From Streptomyces sp. Je 1-332 (GTDB taxonomy: Bacteria; Actinomycetota; Actinomycetes; Streptomycetales; Streptomycetaceae): a DNA stretch of 64,000 bases. Each line of letters begins with the position of its first letter. Position 1 is the stretch's first letter. The DNA lies in assembly GCF_040730185.1 (NCBI RefSeq), contig NZ_CP160402.1, positions 992,001-1,056,000 on the forward strand. The letters are read 5' to 3'. Both the position numbers and the translations under genes were made by a program. Under the pieces are notes generated by a model that was not told where the DNA came from, did not search any database, and saw only the letters and a program-made list of their open reading frames with translations. Below, one piece after another: positions 42,008-50,460 of this stretch.

Positions 42008-42025
42008 TACTCAACAAATTGAGTA
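42008..42025. promoter_or_regulatory. PadR-type operator
   Basis: Perfect inverted repeat TACTCAA-CAAA-TTGAGTA, AT-rich against the GC-rich background, 41 bp before the PadR start and 33 bp before the SnoaL-like start. It is a likely autorepression site. Confidence 0.7.
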
Positions 42026-42057
42026 TCAATGAGTCACGGACGAGTGCGAGGTTGGGC

Positions 42058-42450
42058 ATGCAGGCTTTTCGCAAGGCCGTCGAGGCGGACGATCACGCGG
42101 CCGTCGAGGCGCTCCTGGCCGAGGACGTCGTCTTCACGAGCCCGGTCGTGTTCCGCCCCTACCCAGGCAAGGCGACGACCGCCGCGATCCTGCGCGGCGT
42201 CACGCGGGTCTTCGAGGACTTCCGATACGTACGCGAGATCAACGACGCCGGGGGGCGTGACTCCGCGCTCGTCTTCGAGGCACGGGTCGGCGACCGGCAG
42301 ATCACCGGCTGCGACTTCCTCCACGTCAACGAGGAGGGGCTGATCGACGAGTTCATGGTGATGGTCCGCCCCCTGTCGGCCGCCCAGGCACTCGCCGCGG
42401 CCATGGGCGCCCAGTGGGACCGGATCACCGAGGAGGCCACCGGCGCCTAG
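42058..42450 (+). CDS. SnoaL-like/NTF2-fold protein
   Basis: A 130-residue alpha+beta barrel protein: MQAFRKAVEADDHAAVEALL, LAEDVVFTSPVVFRPYPGKA, then FMVMVRPLSAAQALAAAMG. Such proteins are isomerases, hydratases or ligand binders. No catalytic residues can be assigned. The divergent PadR gene and operator imply control by PadR. Its stop is 8 bp from the end of the convergent LysR gene. Confidence 0.85.
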   Translation: MQAFRKAVEADDHAAVEALLAEDVVFTSPVVFRPYPGKATTAAILRGVTRVFEDFRYVREINDAGGRDSALVFEARVGDRQITGCDFLHVNEEGLIDEFMVMVRPLSAAQALAAAMGAQWDRITEEATGA

Positions 42451-42458
42451 CGCGGGGG

Positions 42459-43406
42459 CTACCAGGCGCGGGCCGACTGAACGAGGTGGTCGTGCACCAG
42501 GGCCACGTGGGGGTTGTCCGCGGACCCCGGGCGCCGCACCAGGAAGCCGGTGTTGATCGGCGCGTCCTCCGGGTCGTGGAGGAGGACCAGGGCGCCGGCG
42601 GCCAGGGCGTCGCGGCAGAGGTAGCGGGGCAGTACGGAGAATCCCGCGCCCGCCGTCACCGCCGCGAGGACGCCGCGCAGGTCCGGGACTGTCACGGAGG
42701 CCTCGCAGGTCAGCCGCTTGCCGAAGACATGCCGCCAGTAGCGGCGGGCGATCGGCAGGTCATCGGCGTACGACACCAGCGGTACGCCGAGCAGCGCCCC
42801 GGGGCCGTCGGCGGCGATCCGCGTCGCCCCGCCGATGCGCTCGGCCCACGCGGGGGCGGCGACCAGGACGAACTCCTCGTCCGCCAGCGGCACGGAGCGC
42901 AGGGAACGCCCGCGGGGGCGGGCCGTGGCGATCACCAGGTCGTGCCGTCCCGCCCGCAGCCCGTCCAGGAGCCGGTCGGTCAGGCCCGTCGTCACGCGCA
43001 GCCTGACCCCCTGCTCGACCAGCGGCGCGAGCGCGGGCAGCGCGCAGTGGCAGAGCATCTCGGCGGGGCCCGCAAGCTGAACGGGCTCCGCGGGGGCGCC
43101 GTCGAGTGGGCCGCCGTGGCCGGTGACCGCGGCGAGGGCGTCGAGGGGATCGACGACACGGGCGGCGAGCGCGTCCGCGTACGGCGCGGGGGCCACGCCG
43201 CGTGGCAGCCGCTCGAACAGCTCCCGGTCGACCTGCCGCTCCAGCGCCCGGATCTGTGTGGTGACGGTGGGCTGCGAGAGGCCGAGGAGGCGGGCCGCCG
43301 CGGTGAAGGAACCCGACCGGTACACGGCGAGGAACGTGCGCAGCAGGTTCAGGTCGAGCGCTCCGGGGGCTATTCCCGCCGATCCATCGGAATTCCTATC
43401 TCGCAT
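42459..43406 (-). CDS. LysR family transcriptional regulator
   Basis: A 315-residue LysR regulator with HTH LNLLRTFLAVYRSGSFTAAA and LGLSQPTVTTQIRALERQVD, then an effector domain. ATG 43406 gives a 20-residue lead before the HTH. It is divergent from a DJ-1/PfpI gene across 109 bp; a loose AGCC-N15-GGCT dyad (43413-43435) sits near its start and may be part of its site. This layout suggests it activates or represses the PfpI-like gene. Confidence 0.9.
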   Translation of the reverse strand: MRDRNSDGSAGIAPGALDLNLLRTFLAVYRSGSFTAAARLLGLSQPTVTTQIRALERQVDRELFERLPRGVAPAPYADALAARVVDPLDALAAVTGHGGPLDGAPAEPVQLAGPAEMLCHCALPALAPLVEQGVRLRVTTGLTDRLLDGLRAGRHDLVIATARPRGRSLRSVPLADEEFVLVAAPAWAERIGGATRIAADGPGALLGVPLVSYADDLPIARRYWRHVFGKRLTCEASVTVPDLRGVLAAVTAGAGFSVLPRYLCRDALAAGALVLLHDPEDAPINTGFLVRRPGSADNPHVALVHDHLVQSARAW

Positions 43407-43515
43407 ATGGGTCAGCCTATTGGATTTCGTTGGGCTCCCCCGCCTACCTTCGAGGACAGCACCGCCTGACGCTCTGAGCACAGAACGTCAGAGATTCCAG
43501 CCTCGGAGAGACACC

Positions 43516-44211
43516 ATGTCCAAGATCCTGTTCGTCGTGACCGGCGCCGACCACTGGACGCTGGCCGACGGCACCCAGCACCCGACCGGCTTCTGGGCCG
43601 AGGAGGCCGTCGCGCCGTACGAGGCGTTCAAGGCCGCCGGACACGAGATCGTCGTCGCGACCCCCGGCGGCGTCGTACCCACCGTCGACCAGGCGAGCCT
43701 CGCGCCCGAGTTCAACGGCGGCGAGGAAGGCGCCGAGAAGACCGCCACCACCCTCGCGGAGATCGCCGAGTTCCTCTCGCCGGTCAAGCTGGAGGAGGTC
43801 GACCTCGCGGAGTACGCCGCGGTCTTCGTCCCCGGCGGTCACGGCCCCATGGAGGACCTCGCCGTCAACGCCGAGTCCGGCAGGCTGCTGAGTGCCGCGC
43901 TGGAGATCGGTATGCCCCTCGGCGTCGTCTGCCACGGCCCCGCCGCCCTGCTGGCCGCCACCAGGGAGGACGGCTCCAACACGTTCGCGGGGTACGAGCT
44001 GACCGGCTTCACCAATGCCGAGGAGACGCAGTCCGGCTTCGCACAGAAGGCCAAGTGGCTGCTCCAGGACCGGCTCGTCGCGGCGGGTGCCGACTTCCAG
44101 GAGGGCGAGGCGTGGGCCCCCAAGGTGGTCGTCGACCGCAACCTGATCACCGGTCAGAACCCGGCGTCGGCAGCCCCGTTGGCCGACGAGCTGCTGAAGA
44201 AGCTGGCCTGA
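43516..44211 (+). CDS. DJ-1/PfpI family protein (Hsp31-like)
   Basis: A 231-residue class I glutamine-amidotransferase-like protein. Nucleophile Cys139 in VVCHGPAALLA, and the upstream GFWAEE carries the partner acid; VPGGHGPMEDLA is typical of the Hsp31 branch. Members act as chaperones, glyoxalases III or aldehyde detoxifying enzymes. The gene is followed by a TetR regulator (5 bp later) and an aldehyde dehydrogenase, which favours a role in aldehyde or glyoxal defence. Confidence 0.9.
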   Translation: MSKILFVVTGADHWTLADGTQHPTGFWAEEAVAPYEAFKAAGHEIVVATPGGVVPTVDQASLAPEFNGGEEGAEKTATTLAEIAEFLSPVKLEEVDLAEYAAVFVPGGHGPMEDLAVNAESGRLLSAALEIGMPLGVVCHGPAALLAATREDGSNTFAGYELTGFTNAEETQSGFAQKAKWLLQDRLVAAGADFQEGEAWAPKVVVDRNLITGQNPASAAPLADELLKKLA

Positions 44212-44216
44212 CCCCC

Positions 44217-44786
44217 ATGGGCACCGACCGGCTCGACGAGGTCCTCGACGCCACCTACGACTCCCTCACCAGGTACGGCGTACGGCGCACCACGATGGAC
44301 GACATCGCCTCCACGATGGGCGTGTCCCGGTCAGCGGTCTATCAGTACGTCCGCAACAAGGACGACGCCTTCCGCAAGCTCGCCGAGCGCCTGCACGCCG
44401 AGGCGCTCGCGCGGGCCCGGGAGGCGGCGGCCGGCGACACCTCCACCGCCGAGCGCGTCCGGGGCGTCCTCGCCGCCAAGCTCGACCTGGTCCTGCGCCT
44501 GGCCGGGGACTCTCCGCACTCCGCGGAGCTCCTCGACGCGAAGGCCCGCGTCTTCGGCGACGTCTGCCACGGCTTCAACGGCTCGCTGCGTCTCCTGCTC
44601 GTCGACCTGTTCACCGAAGCGGGCACCCCGGCCGCGGTGGAGCCCGCCGAGGCCGCCGACATCTGCATCGCCCTGGTCATAGGCCTGGAGTCCGTGGCCG
44701 ACGGCCGCGAGCTCTTCGCCCCCGCCACGGACGCGCTCCTGACCGGCCTCCTCGGGGCGCCGGTCACCACGCCGACGCGCCACTGA
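44217..44786 (+). CDS. TetR family transcriptional regulator
   Basis: A 189-residue TetR protein: HTH YGVRRTTMDDIASTMGVSRS followed by AVYQYVRNKDDAFRKLAERL, then a helical ligand domain. ATG 44217 lies 5 bp after the PfpI stop. It sits between the PfpI-like and aldehyde dehydrogenase genes and may control the run; no operator is clear. Confidence 0.9.
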   Translation: MGTDRLDEVLDATYDSLTRYGVRRTTMDDIASTMGVSRSAVYQYVRNKDDAFRKLAERLHAEALARAREAAAGDTSTAERVRGVLAAKLDLVLRLAGDSPHSAELLDAKARVFGDVCHGFNGSLRLLLVDLFTEAGTPAAVEPAEAADICIALVIGLESVADGRELFAPATDALLTGLLGAPVTTPTRH

Positions 44787-44859
44787 CCGCCGCTCCCTCC
44801 CCATCACCCCCCTCCCCATCACCGCCCGCCGCACCTGAGACCTCCCGAGGAGACCCCTC

Positions 44860-46203
44860 ATGCACCACCCCGAAGTGCTCGACCCGGAAGTGCTCGACCC
44901 CGCAGCCCTCGTCGCCAAGCTCCGCTCCACCTTCGCCACCGGCCGCACCCGCCCCCTGGCCTGGCGCGAGGAGCAGCTCACCCAGCTGCGCTCCCTGTTC
45001 ACGGAGCACCGCGAGGACATCGTGGACGCCCTCCACGCCGATCTGCGCAAGCCGCGCACCGAGGCGTACACCGCCGAAGTCGACTTCCCCGTACGGGAGA
45101 TCGACCACACGCTGGCGCATCTGGAGGAGTGGCTGCGCCCGCAGCCGCTCGCGCCCGGCGCCCTCGCGGGGCTTCCGGAGGGATCGACCGCCGGTACGCG
45201 GTACGAACCGCTCGGCACCGTCCTGATCATCGCCCCGTGGAACTACCCCGTACAGCTCCTGCTCGTGCCCTTGGTGGGCGCCCTTGCGGCGGGCAACACC
45301 GCTGTCCTGAAGCCCAGCGAAGTCACCCCGGCCACTTCGGAGCTGGTGGCCAGGCTCATTCCCCAGTACCTGGACACGGACGCGGTCGCCGTCGTGGAGG
45401 GCGGCGTGCCGGAGACCACCGCGCTGCTCGCCCAGCGGTACGACCACATCTTCTACACCGGCAACGGCACGGTCGGCCGCATCGTGATGCGGGCCGCCGC
45501 GGAGCACCTCACCCCGGTCACGCTCGAACTCGGCGGCAAGTCACCGGTGTTCGTGGACCGGGATGTCGACCTGGCCGCCGTCGCCACCCGCCTGGCCGAG
45601 TCCAAGTTCCGCAACGCGGGCCAGACGTGCGTCGCCCCCGACTACGTCCTGACCGACCCGCAGACGGCGCCCGCGCTCGCCCGTGAGCTGCGGACGGCCG
45701 TGGAGCGGGTGTTCGGCGCGGACCCCAAGTCGTCGGAAGCCTATGGCCGCATCGTCAACGAGCGGCACTTCGACCGGGTCTCGGCTCTCCTCGGCTCCGG
45801 GACGACGGCGTTCGGCGGGCAGAGCGACCGCGACGACGTCTACATCGCGCCGACCGTGCTCACCGACGTGAAGCCCGACGAGCCGGTGATGCGGGAAGAG
45901 ATCTTCGGTCCCGTGCTGCCGATCGTGAACGTGGACGGGCTCGACGAGGCCATCGCGTTCATCAACGACCGCGACAAGCCGCTCGCCCTCTACGGCTTCA
46001 CCGAGAGCGAGACGACCCGGCGGCGCCTCGCCGCGGAGACGTCGTCGGGCGGTCTCGGCTTCGGCCTTCCGATGGCTCACCTCCGCGTCCCCGAGCTGCC
46101 GTTCGGCGGCGTCGGCGAGAGCGGCGTCGGCAATTACCACGGCCCGCACTCCATCGCCACGTTCAGCCACCGCAAGGCACGGCTCGACGTACCCCTGGGG
46201 TGA
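44860..46203 (+). CDS. Aldehyde dehydrogenase, class 3-like
   Basis: A 447-residue NAD(P)-dependent aldehyde dehydrogenase of the class-3 (fatty/aromatic aldehyde) type, short at the N-terminus. Motifs: IIAPWNYPVQLLLVPLVGAL, FYTGNGTVGRIVM, catalytic Glu in TLELGGKSPVFV and catalytic Cys in NAGQTCVAPDYVL; then EEIFGPVLPIV. ATG 44860 follows GAGGAG. The 5' end repeats DPEVLDP. It may oxidise toxic aldehydes in company with the PfpI-like protein. Confidence 0.93.
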   Translation: MHHPEVLDPEVLDPAALVAKLRSTFATGRTRPLAWREEQLTQLRSLFTEHREDIVDALHADLRKPRTEAYTAEVDFPVREIDHTLAHLEEWLRPQPLAPGALAGLPEGSTAGTRYEPLGTVLIIAPWNYPVQLLLVPLVGALAAGNTAVLKPSEVTPATSELVARLIPQYLDTDAVAVVEGGVPETTALLAQRYDHIFYTGNGTVGRIVMRAAAEHLTPVTLELGGKSPVFVDRDVDLAAVATRLAESKFRNAGQTCVAPDYVLTDPQTAPALARELRTAVERVFGADPKSSEAYGRIVNERHFDRVSALLGSGTTAFGGQSDRDDVYIAPTVLTDVKPDEPVMREEIFGPVLPIVNVDGLDEAIAFINDRDKPLALYGFTESETTRRRLAAETSSGGLGFGLPMAHLRVPELPFGGVGESGVGNYHGPHSIATFSHRKARLDVPLG

Positions 46204-46210
46204 TGCCCGG

Positions 46211-46238
46211 CCGCCGCTGGTCAGGGGATCAGCGGCGG
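46211..46238 (+). terminator. Probable terminator after aldehyde dehydrogenase
   Basis: Nine-bp stem CCGCCGCTG / CAGCGGCGG with a ten-base loop, eight bases after the stop, followed by a C/T-rich stretch. Confidence 0.6.
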
Positions 46239-46264
46239 TGGCCTCTCCTCGCCGGAGAGATGAG

Positions 46265-46288
46265 CGGTGCCGCGGTGCCGCGGTGCCG
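46265..46288. repeat. CGGTGCCG tandem repeat (x3)
   Basis: Three exact copies of the 8-bp unit in the 326-bp region before malX. No gene is evident here; short frames across it have no family resemblance. Confidence 0.7.
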
Positions 46289-46376
46289 CGAGGAACACGG
46301 GCGGATCATGGCCACGTACGCCCTGTGCAACGGCCATGGACAGCCCCCGATCTGCTGTGATCTCATCCGTCCGGGC

Positions 46377-46417
46377 GGATCGATCGACCTTCGGCGTGGA
46401 TCGGTGGACCTTCCGCG
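46377..46417. promoter_or_regulatory. 20-bp direct repeats upstream of malX
   Basis: Two copies of GGATCG-N3-GACCTTCSGCG (46377-46396, 46398-46417; 17 of 20 identical), 21 bp apart, two helical turns. A hairpin with 9-bp arms TGACCGGCC/GGCCGGTCA (46450-46458, 46484-46492) lies between the repeats and malX. They may be binding sites for the regulator of malXY. Confidence 0.5.
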
Positions 46418-46529
46418 CTGATCAGCAGGCGATCCCTGAGGGCAGCAGGTGACCGGCCACCACCGTCCTGGCCCGCGTCCGTGGGCCGGTCATCGCACGT
46501 CTCCGCTCAGGCCCGAAAGACCCCCACAC

Positions 46530-48140
46530 ATGCAGAAGACCAAGTCCGCGCTCTGGGAGTTCCTCCAGGGCCTCGGCAAGACGTTCATGCTCCCGGTGGC
46601 CCTGCTCGCGTTCTGCGGCATCATGCTGGGCATCGGCTCCTCGCTCTCCAGCGAGGCCGTCACCGAGAACCTGACCTTCCTCCAGGGCGAGGGCTTCCAT
46701 CTCGTCTTCACGTGGATGGCGAGCACCGGCCTCGTCGCCTTCAAGTTCCTCCCCGTGATGTTCGCGATAGCCATCCCGCTGGGCCTCGCCCGCGAGGACA
46801 AGGGTGTCGCGGCGTTCTCCGGCTTCGTCGGCTACGCCGCGATGAACCTGGCGGTGAACTTCTACCTCACCGCCAAGGGCGTGGACCTCGAGGACGAGAA
46901 GGCCATCGCCCATTACGGCATCGCCGATGTGATCGGCATCCAGTCCATCGATACGGGACTGCTCGGCGCCGTCGCTGTTGGCATCGTTGTCAGCGTGCTC
47001 CACCAGCGCTTTCGTGCCCAGCGGATGCCCGACGCACTCGCCTTCTTCGGTGGTCTGCGGTTCGTGCCGATCATCTCGACTCTGGTGCTCAGCCTGCTCG
47101 GTCTGCTGATCCCGCTGGTGTGGCCGACGTTCAACGGCTGGATCACGGATCTGGGGCGCGCGATCGGGCACGCGGGCGTCTTCGGCCCGTTCTTCTTCGG
47201 CATGGGAGAGGTGCTTCTGCGCCCGATCGGGCTGCACCACATCCTCGTAGCCATGTTCCGCTTCACGGATGTCGGCGGCTCGGGCGCGGTCTGCGGCGAT
47301 CATGTCTCCGGTGCGCTGAACCTCTTCTACGCCCAGCTCAACTGCGCGAAGCCGCCGGGTGACGCGGTCACCAGCGCCACGCACTTCCTGTCCCAGGGCA
47401 AGATGGCGGTCTACCTCGGCGGACTGCCGGGTGCGGCACTCGCGATGTACCACTGCGCGAACAAGAAGATGCGCCCGGAGATCAAGGCGCTGCTGATCTC
47501 CGGGGTCGTCGCGTGCGTGGTCGGCGGCATCACCGAACCGCTGGAGTTCCTGTTCCTGTTCATCGCGCCGTGGCTGTACCTGATCCACGCCGTGCTCGTC
47601 GGTCTCGGGTTCCTGACCGCGGCCGTCCTCGGGGTGTTCATCGGCAACACCGACGGCAACGTCATCGACTGGCTCGTCTTCGGCGTGCTGCAGGGCACGA
47701 CCACGAAGTGGTACCTGATACCGGTCATCGCCGCGGTGTGGTTCGCCGGGTACTACTTCCTCTTCCGCTGGGCCATCACCCGCTTCGACCTCAGGACGCC
47801 GGGGCGGGACGTGCCCTCGGACGATGAGGAGGGGCAGGAGAGGGAAGGCGATGAGGCTGCGGCCGACGCCGGGGCCCCGCGTGAGCTGATCGCCGGGAAG
47901 TACGACGCCGTGGCGATCCTGGAGGCGATCGGCGGCGCCGAGAACATCCAGACCCTCGACAACTGCATCACCCGCCTGCGCATGACGGTCGAGGACGCCG
48001 GACGCGTCGACGAGACCCGCCTGAAGAAGCTGGGCGCGGTCGGTGTCATCACGCTCGACGCGCACAACGTGCAGGTCATCATCGGACCGCAGGTGCAGTC
48101 GGTGAAGGACGCGATCGCGTCGCTGGTCCGGGTGGGCTGA
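46530..48140 (+). CDS. malX: PTS maltose/glucose-type IICB component, MalX-like
   Basis: A 536-residue phosphotransferase permease. IIC part: about eight to ten membrane segments, LGKTFMLPVALLAFCGIMLG, AREDKGVAAFSGFVGYA, HHILVAMFRFTDVGGSG and GGITEPLEFLFLF. IIB part (about 460-536) has the phosphorylated Cys in LDNCITRLRMTVED. The match to Escherichia coli MalX (530) is strong along its whole length, including IGNTDGNVIDW and VQVIIGPQVQSVKDAI. It imports and phosphorylates a glucose-type sugar; the IIA partner must be encoded elsewhere. malY follows after 3 bp. Confidence 0.93.
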   Translation: MQKTKSALWEFLQGLGKTFMLPVALLAFCGIMLGIGSSLSSEAVTENLTFLQGEGFHLVFTWMASTGLVAFKFLPVMFAIAIPLGLAREDKGVAAFSGFVGYAAMNLAVNFYLTAKGVDLEDEKAIAHYGIADVIGIQSIDTGLLGAVAVGIVVSVLHQRFRAQRMPDALAFFGGLRFVPIISTLVLSLLGLLIPLVWPTFNGWITDLGRAIGHAGVFGPFFFGMGEVLLRPIGLHHILVAMFRFTDVGGSGAVCGDHVSGALNLFYAQLNCAKPPGDAVTSATHFLSQGKMAVYLGGLPGAALAMYHCANKKMRPEIKALLISGVVACVVGGITEPLEFLFLFIAPWLYLIHAVLVGLGFLTAAVLGVFIGNTDGNVIDWLVFGVLQGTTTKWYLIPVIAAVWFAGYYFLFRWAITRFDLRTPGRDVPSDDEEGQEREGDEAAADAGAPRELIAGKYDAVAILEAIGGAENIQTLDNCITRLRMTVEDAGRVDETRLKKLGAVGVITLDAHNVQVIIGPQVQSVKDAIASLVRVG

Positions 48141-48143
48141 CCG

Positions 48144-49340
48144 GTGCCCGAGCTCTTCGACCTCGACTTCGACTTCGACTTCGATGTGCCCGTCGACCGG
48201 CACGGCACGTGGTGCACGCAGTGGGACTACGTCGAGGACCGCTTCGGCGTCCCCGATCTGCTGCCCTTCACCATCTCGGACATGGACTTCGAGACCGCGC
48301 CCGCCGTCCTCTCGGCCCTTCGCGGCCGGCTCGACCACGGCGTCCTCGGCTACTCCCGCTGGCGCCAGGCCGACTTCCTCTCCGCGATCGTCGACTGGTA
48401 CGGCGAGCGCCACGCGACGGAGGTGGACCCGGAGTCGATCGTCTACGGCCCCTCCGTGATCTACCAGGTCGGCAAGCTCCTGCGGCTGTGGTCACGGCCC
48501 GGCGACGGCGTCGTCGTCCACACTCCGGCGTACGACGCCTTCCCCAAGACCGTCGCCGCGCACGAACGCCGGCTGCTGCGCTGCCCGCTCGACGACTGGA
48601 CCGAACTGGAACGGCTGCTGGCCCTGCCGGACACGGCCGTCCTGCTGCTGTGCTCGCCCCACAACCCCTCCGGCCGCGTATGGACGCGGGCCGAGCTGGA
48701 CCGCATGGCGGCTCTGTGCGCGCGGTACGGCGTCGCGGTGATCAGCGACGAGATCCACTCGGACCTCGCCCACCCGCCGTACGTCCACCGCCCGTGGGCC
48801 CTGCACGGCGGCCACGAGGGCCGCTGGGCGGTGTTGACCTCGGCATCGAAGTCCTTCAACATCCCGGCGCTCACGGGGAGTTACGGCATCATCGGCGACC
48901 CGGAGACGCGCGACGCGTATCTCCGCGAGCTCAAGGAGGCCGACGGTCTCTCGTCCCCCGCGGTGCTGTCACTGGTCGGACACATCGCCGCGTACCGAGA
49001 GGGAGCCCCCTGGCTCGACGCCCTGGGCGCCTACCTCCGCGGCAACCTCCGCCTCGTCGCCGACCACCTGAACACGGCCTTCCCCTCCCTCAACTGGACC
49101 CCGCCCCAGGCCGGTTACCTCGCCTGGATCGACGTACGCTCCCTGAACGTGGACGACGACGCGCTGCAACGCGAACTGATCGAGACCCAGAAGGTCGCCA
49201 TCATGCCCGGCACGGCATACGGCTCCCCCCACCATCTGCGCCTGAACGTGGGCTGCCCACGCGCCAAGGCCGAGCGGGGGGTCGTGGCGCTGGTGGAGGC
49301 GGTGCGGGGGGTACGACGGCGGGCCGACACCGTCCGGTAG
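48144..49340 (+). CDS. malY: MalY/PatB aminotransferase (cystathionine beta-lyase)
   Basis: A 398-residue PLP enzyme of the PatB/MalY group. DRHGTWCTQWDYVEDRFG, FTISDMDFETAP, HTPAYDAFPKTV and the PLP lysine in SASKSFNIPALTGSYGII follow E. coli MalY closely. It cleaves cystathionine or related C-S bonds. In E. coli, MalY also inhibits MalT, which streptomycetes lack. GTG 48144 lies three bases after the malX stop, the same order as in enterobacteria. The start contains a short Phe-Asp repeat (FDLDFDFDFD) from a GACTTC triplet run. Confidence 0.92.
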   Translation: MPELFDLDFDFDFDVPVDRHGTWCTQWDYVEDRFGVPDLLPFTISDMDFETAPAVLSALRGRLDHGVLGYSRWRQADFLSAIVDWYGERHATEVDPESIVYGPSVIYQVGKLLRLWSRPGDGVVVHTPAYDAFPKTVAAHERRLLRCPLDDWTELERLLALPDTAVLLLCSPHNPSGRVWTRAELDRMAALCARYGVAVISDEIHSDLAHPPYVHRPWALHGGHEGRWAVLTSASKSFNIPALTGSYGIIGDPETRDAYLRELKEADGLSSPAVLSLVGHIAAYREGAPWLDALGAYLRGNLRLVADHLNTAFPSLNWTPPQAGYLAWIDVRSLNVDDDALQRELIETQKVAIMPGTAYGSPHHLRLNVGCPRAKAERGVVALVEAVRGVRRRADTVR

Positions 49341-49427
49341 GCCCGTCGTTCACCGCGTGCAGACGCGGCGCGCCGGGGCGACCATGGAGTAAGGGGCGTA
49401 TGGACCAGCTCCAAAGGCGGCATCGCC

Positions 49428-49817
49428 ATGAAGGACCAGCACAAGCCCCACGTTCCGTGGAGCGACCCCCAGTGGAACGCTTCCGCTCAGCCACCTCCCG
49501 CGGCCCCGCCCCCGCCTCCTCCGCGGACGGCCGCCCAGGCACCGATGCCCGCCCCTGCCTCCGGACGAAAGCGCTCGCGGTGGTTCATGTGGGCATTCCT
49601 CGCGGTGCAGCTGCTGTTCCTGCTCTGGGTGATCTTCGGGGCGAGCTCCAGCTCCGGCGCCCCCGACGACTGCGGCACCCTCGACGCGCAGACCTGTAAC
49701 GACGCCGAAAGCGCGGGAACAGCCATCGGCGTCGGGCTCGTCATCTTCCTGTGGGCCTTGGTGGACATCATCCTCGGCATCTCCTACGCGGTCGTACGAC
49801 TGGCCCGCCGTCCATGA
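49428..49817 (+). CDS. Hypothetical membrane protein with Pro-rich N-terminus
   Basis: A 129-residue protein. The cytoplasmic part is Pro-rich (PPPAAPPPPPPR), then two membrane helices (WFMWAFLAVQLLFLLWVIFG and GVGLVIFLWALVDIILGISY) around a short loop with Cys60-type pair (DDCGTLDAQTC). This layout is common in actinomycete proteins of unknown role. The loop cysteines may form a disulphide outside. Confidence 0.8.
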   Translation: MKDQHKPHVPWSDPQWNASAQPPPAAPPPPPPRTAAQAPMPAPASGRKRSRWFMWAFLAVQLLFLLWVIFGASSSSGAPDDCGTLDAQTCNDAESAGTAIGVGLVIFLWALVDIILGISYAVVRLARRP

Positions 49818-49898
49818 ACGACCACGTAGGACGCCTGATGGGGCTCCATTGGTACAGTCGCCGACTTCACACACCCCTGCCCCGGGAGACTGCGCACC

Positions 49899-50381
49899 AT
49901 GGCCGTCGACGAGCTCGACACCCGCATTCTGCGGCTCCTCCTGGAGCAGCCCCGCACCAGTGTTCGTGAGTACGCGCGCGTGCTCGGTGTCGCGCGTGGC
50001 ACTCTGCAGGCGCGGCTCGACCGGCTGGAGCGGGATGGGGTGATCACCGGGACCGGGCCTTCCCTCTCTGCCGCGGCGCTCGGTCACCCGGTGCTCGCGT
50101 TCGTGCACATCGAGGTCACGCAGGGGCATCTGGACGAGGTGGGCGACGCGCTCGCCGCCGTGCCGGAGATCATCGAGGCCTTCTCGATCACCGGTGGCGG
50201 TGATCTCCTGACCCGTGTGGTCGCCCGGGACAACGGCCACCTGGAAGACGTGGTCCAGCAGCTGATCCAGATGCCGGGCGTGGTCCGCACCCGTACGGAG
50301 ATGGCCCTGCGCGAGCGCGTCCCGCACCGCCTGCTGCCGCTCGTCGAGTCGATCGGCAGGGCGTCCGCGGAGCAGAGGTGA
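49899..50381 (+). CDS. Lrp/AsnC family transcriptional regulator
   Basis: A 160-residue Lrp-type regulator: HTH LDTRILRLLLEQPRTSVREY and LGVARGTLQARLDRLERDG, then a RAM domain (VLAFVHIEVTQGHLDEVGDA). It would sense an amino acid. ATG 49899 follows GGGAG. It lies after malXY on the same strand but has its own upstream region; a link to malY amino-acid chemistry is possible. Confidence 0.92.
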   Translation: MAVDELDTRILRLLLEQPRTSVREYARVLGVARGTLQARLDRLERDGVITGTGPSLSAAALGHPVLAFVHIEVTQGHLDEVGDALAAVPEIIEAFSITGGGDLLTRVVARDNGHLEDVVQQLIQMPGVVRTRTEMALRERVPHRLLPLVESIGRASAEQR

Positions 50382-50460
50382 GCCGTTCGCGGAGCAGAAG
50401 TGAACCGTCCGCCACCGGCGCCGTGCGGCGATGAGCTGCGGCTTTGGCATGCTGGAGTGC

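Noticed and set aside
46200..46421. 73-codon frame before malX
   Set aside because: It runs through a terminator, a tandem repeat and direct repeats; no coding evidence.
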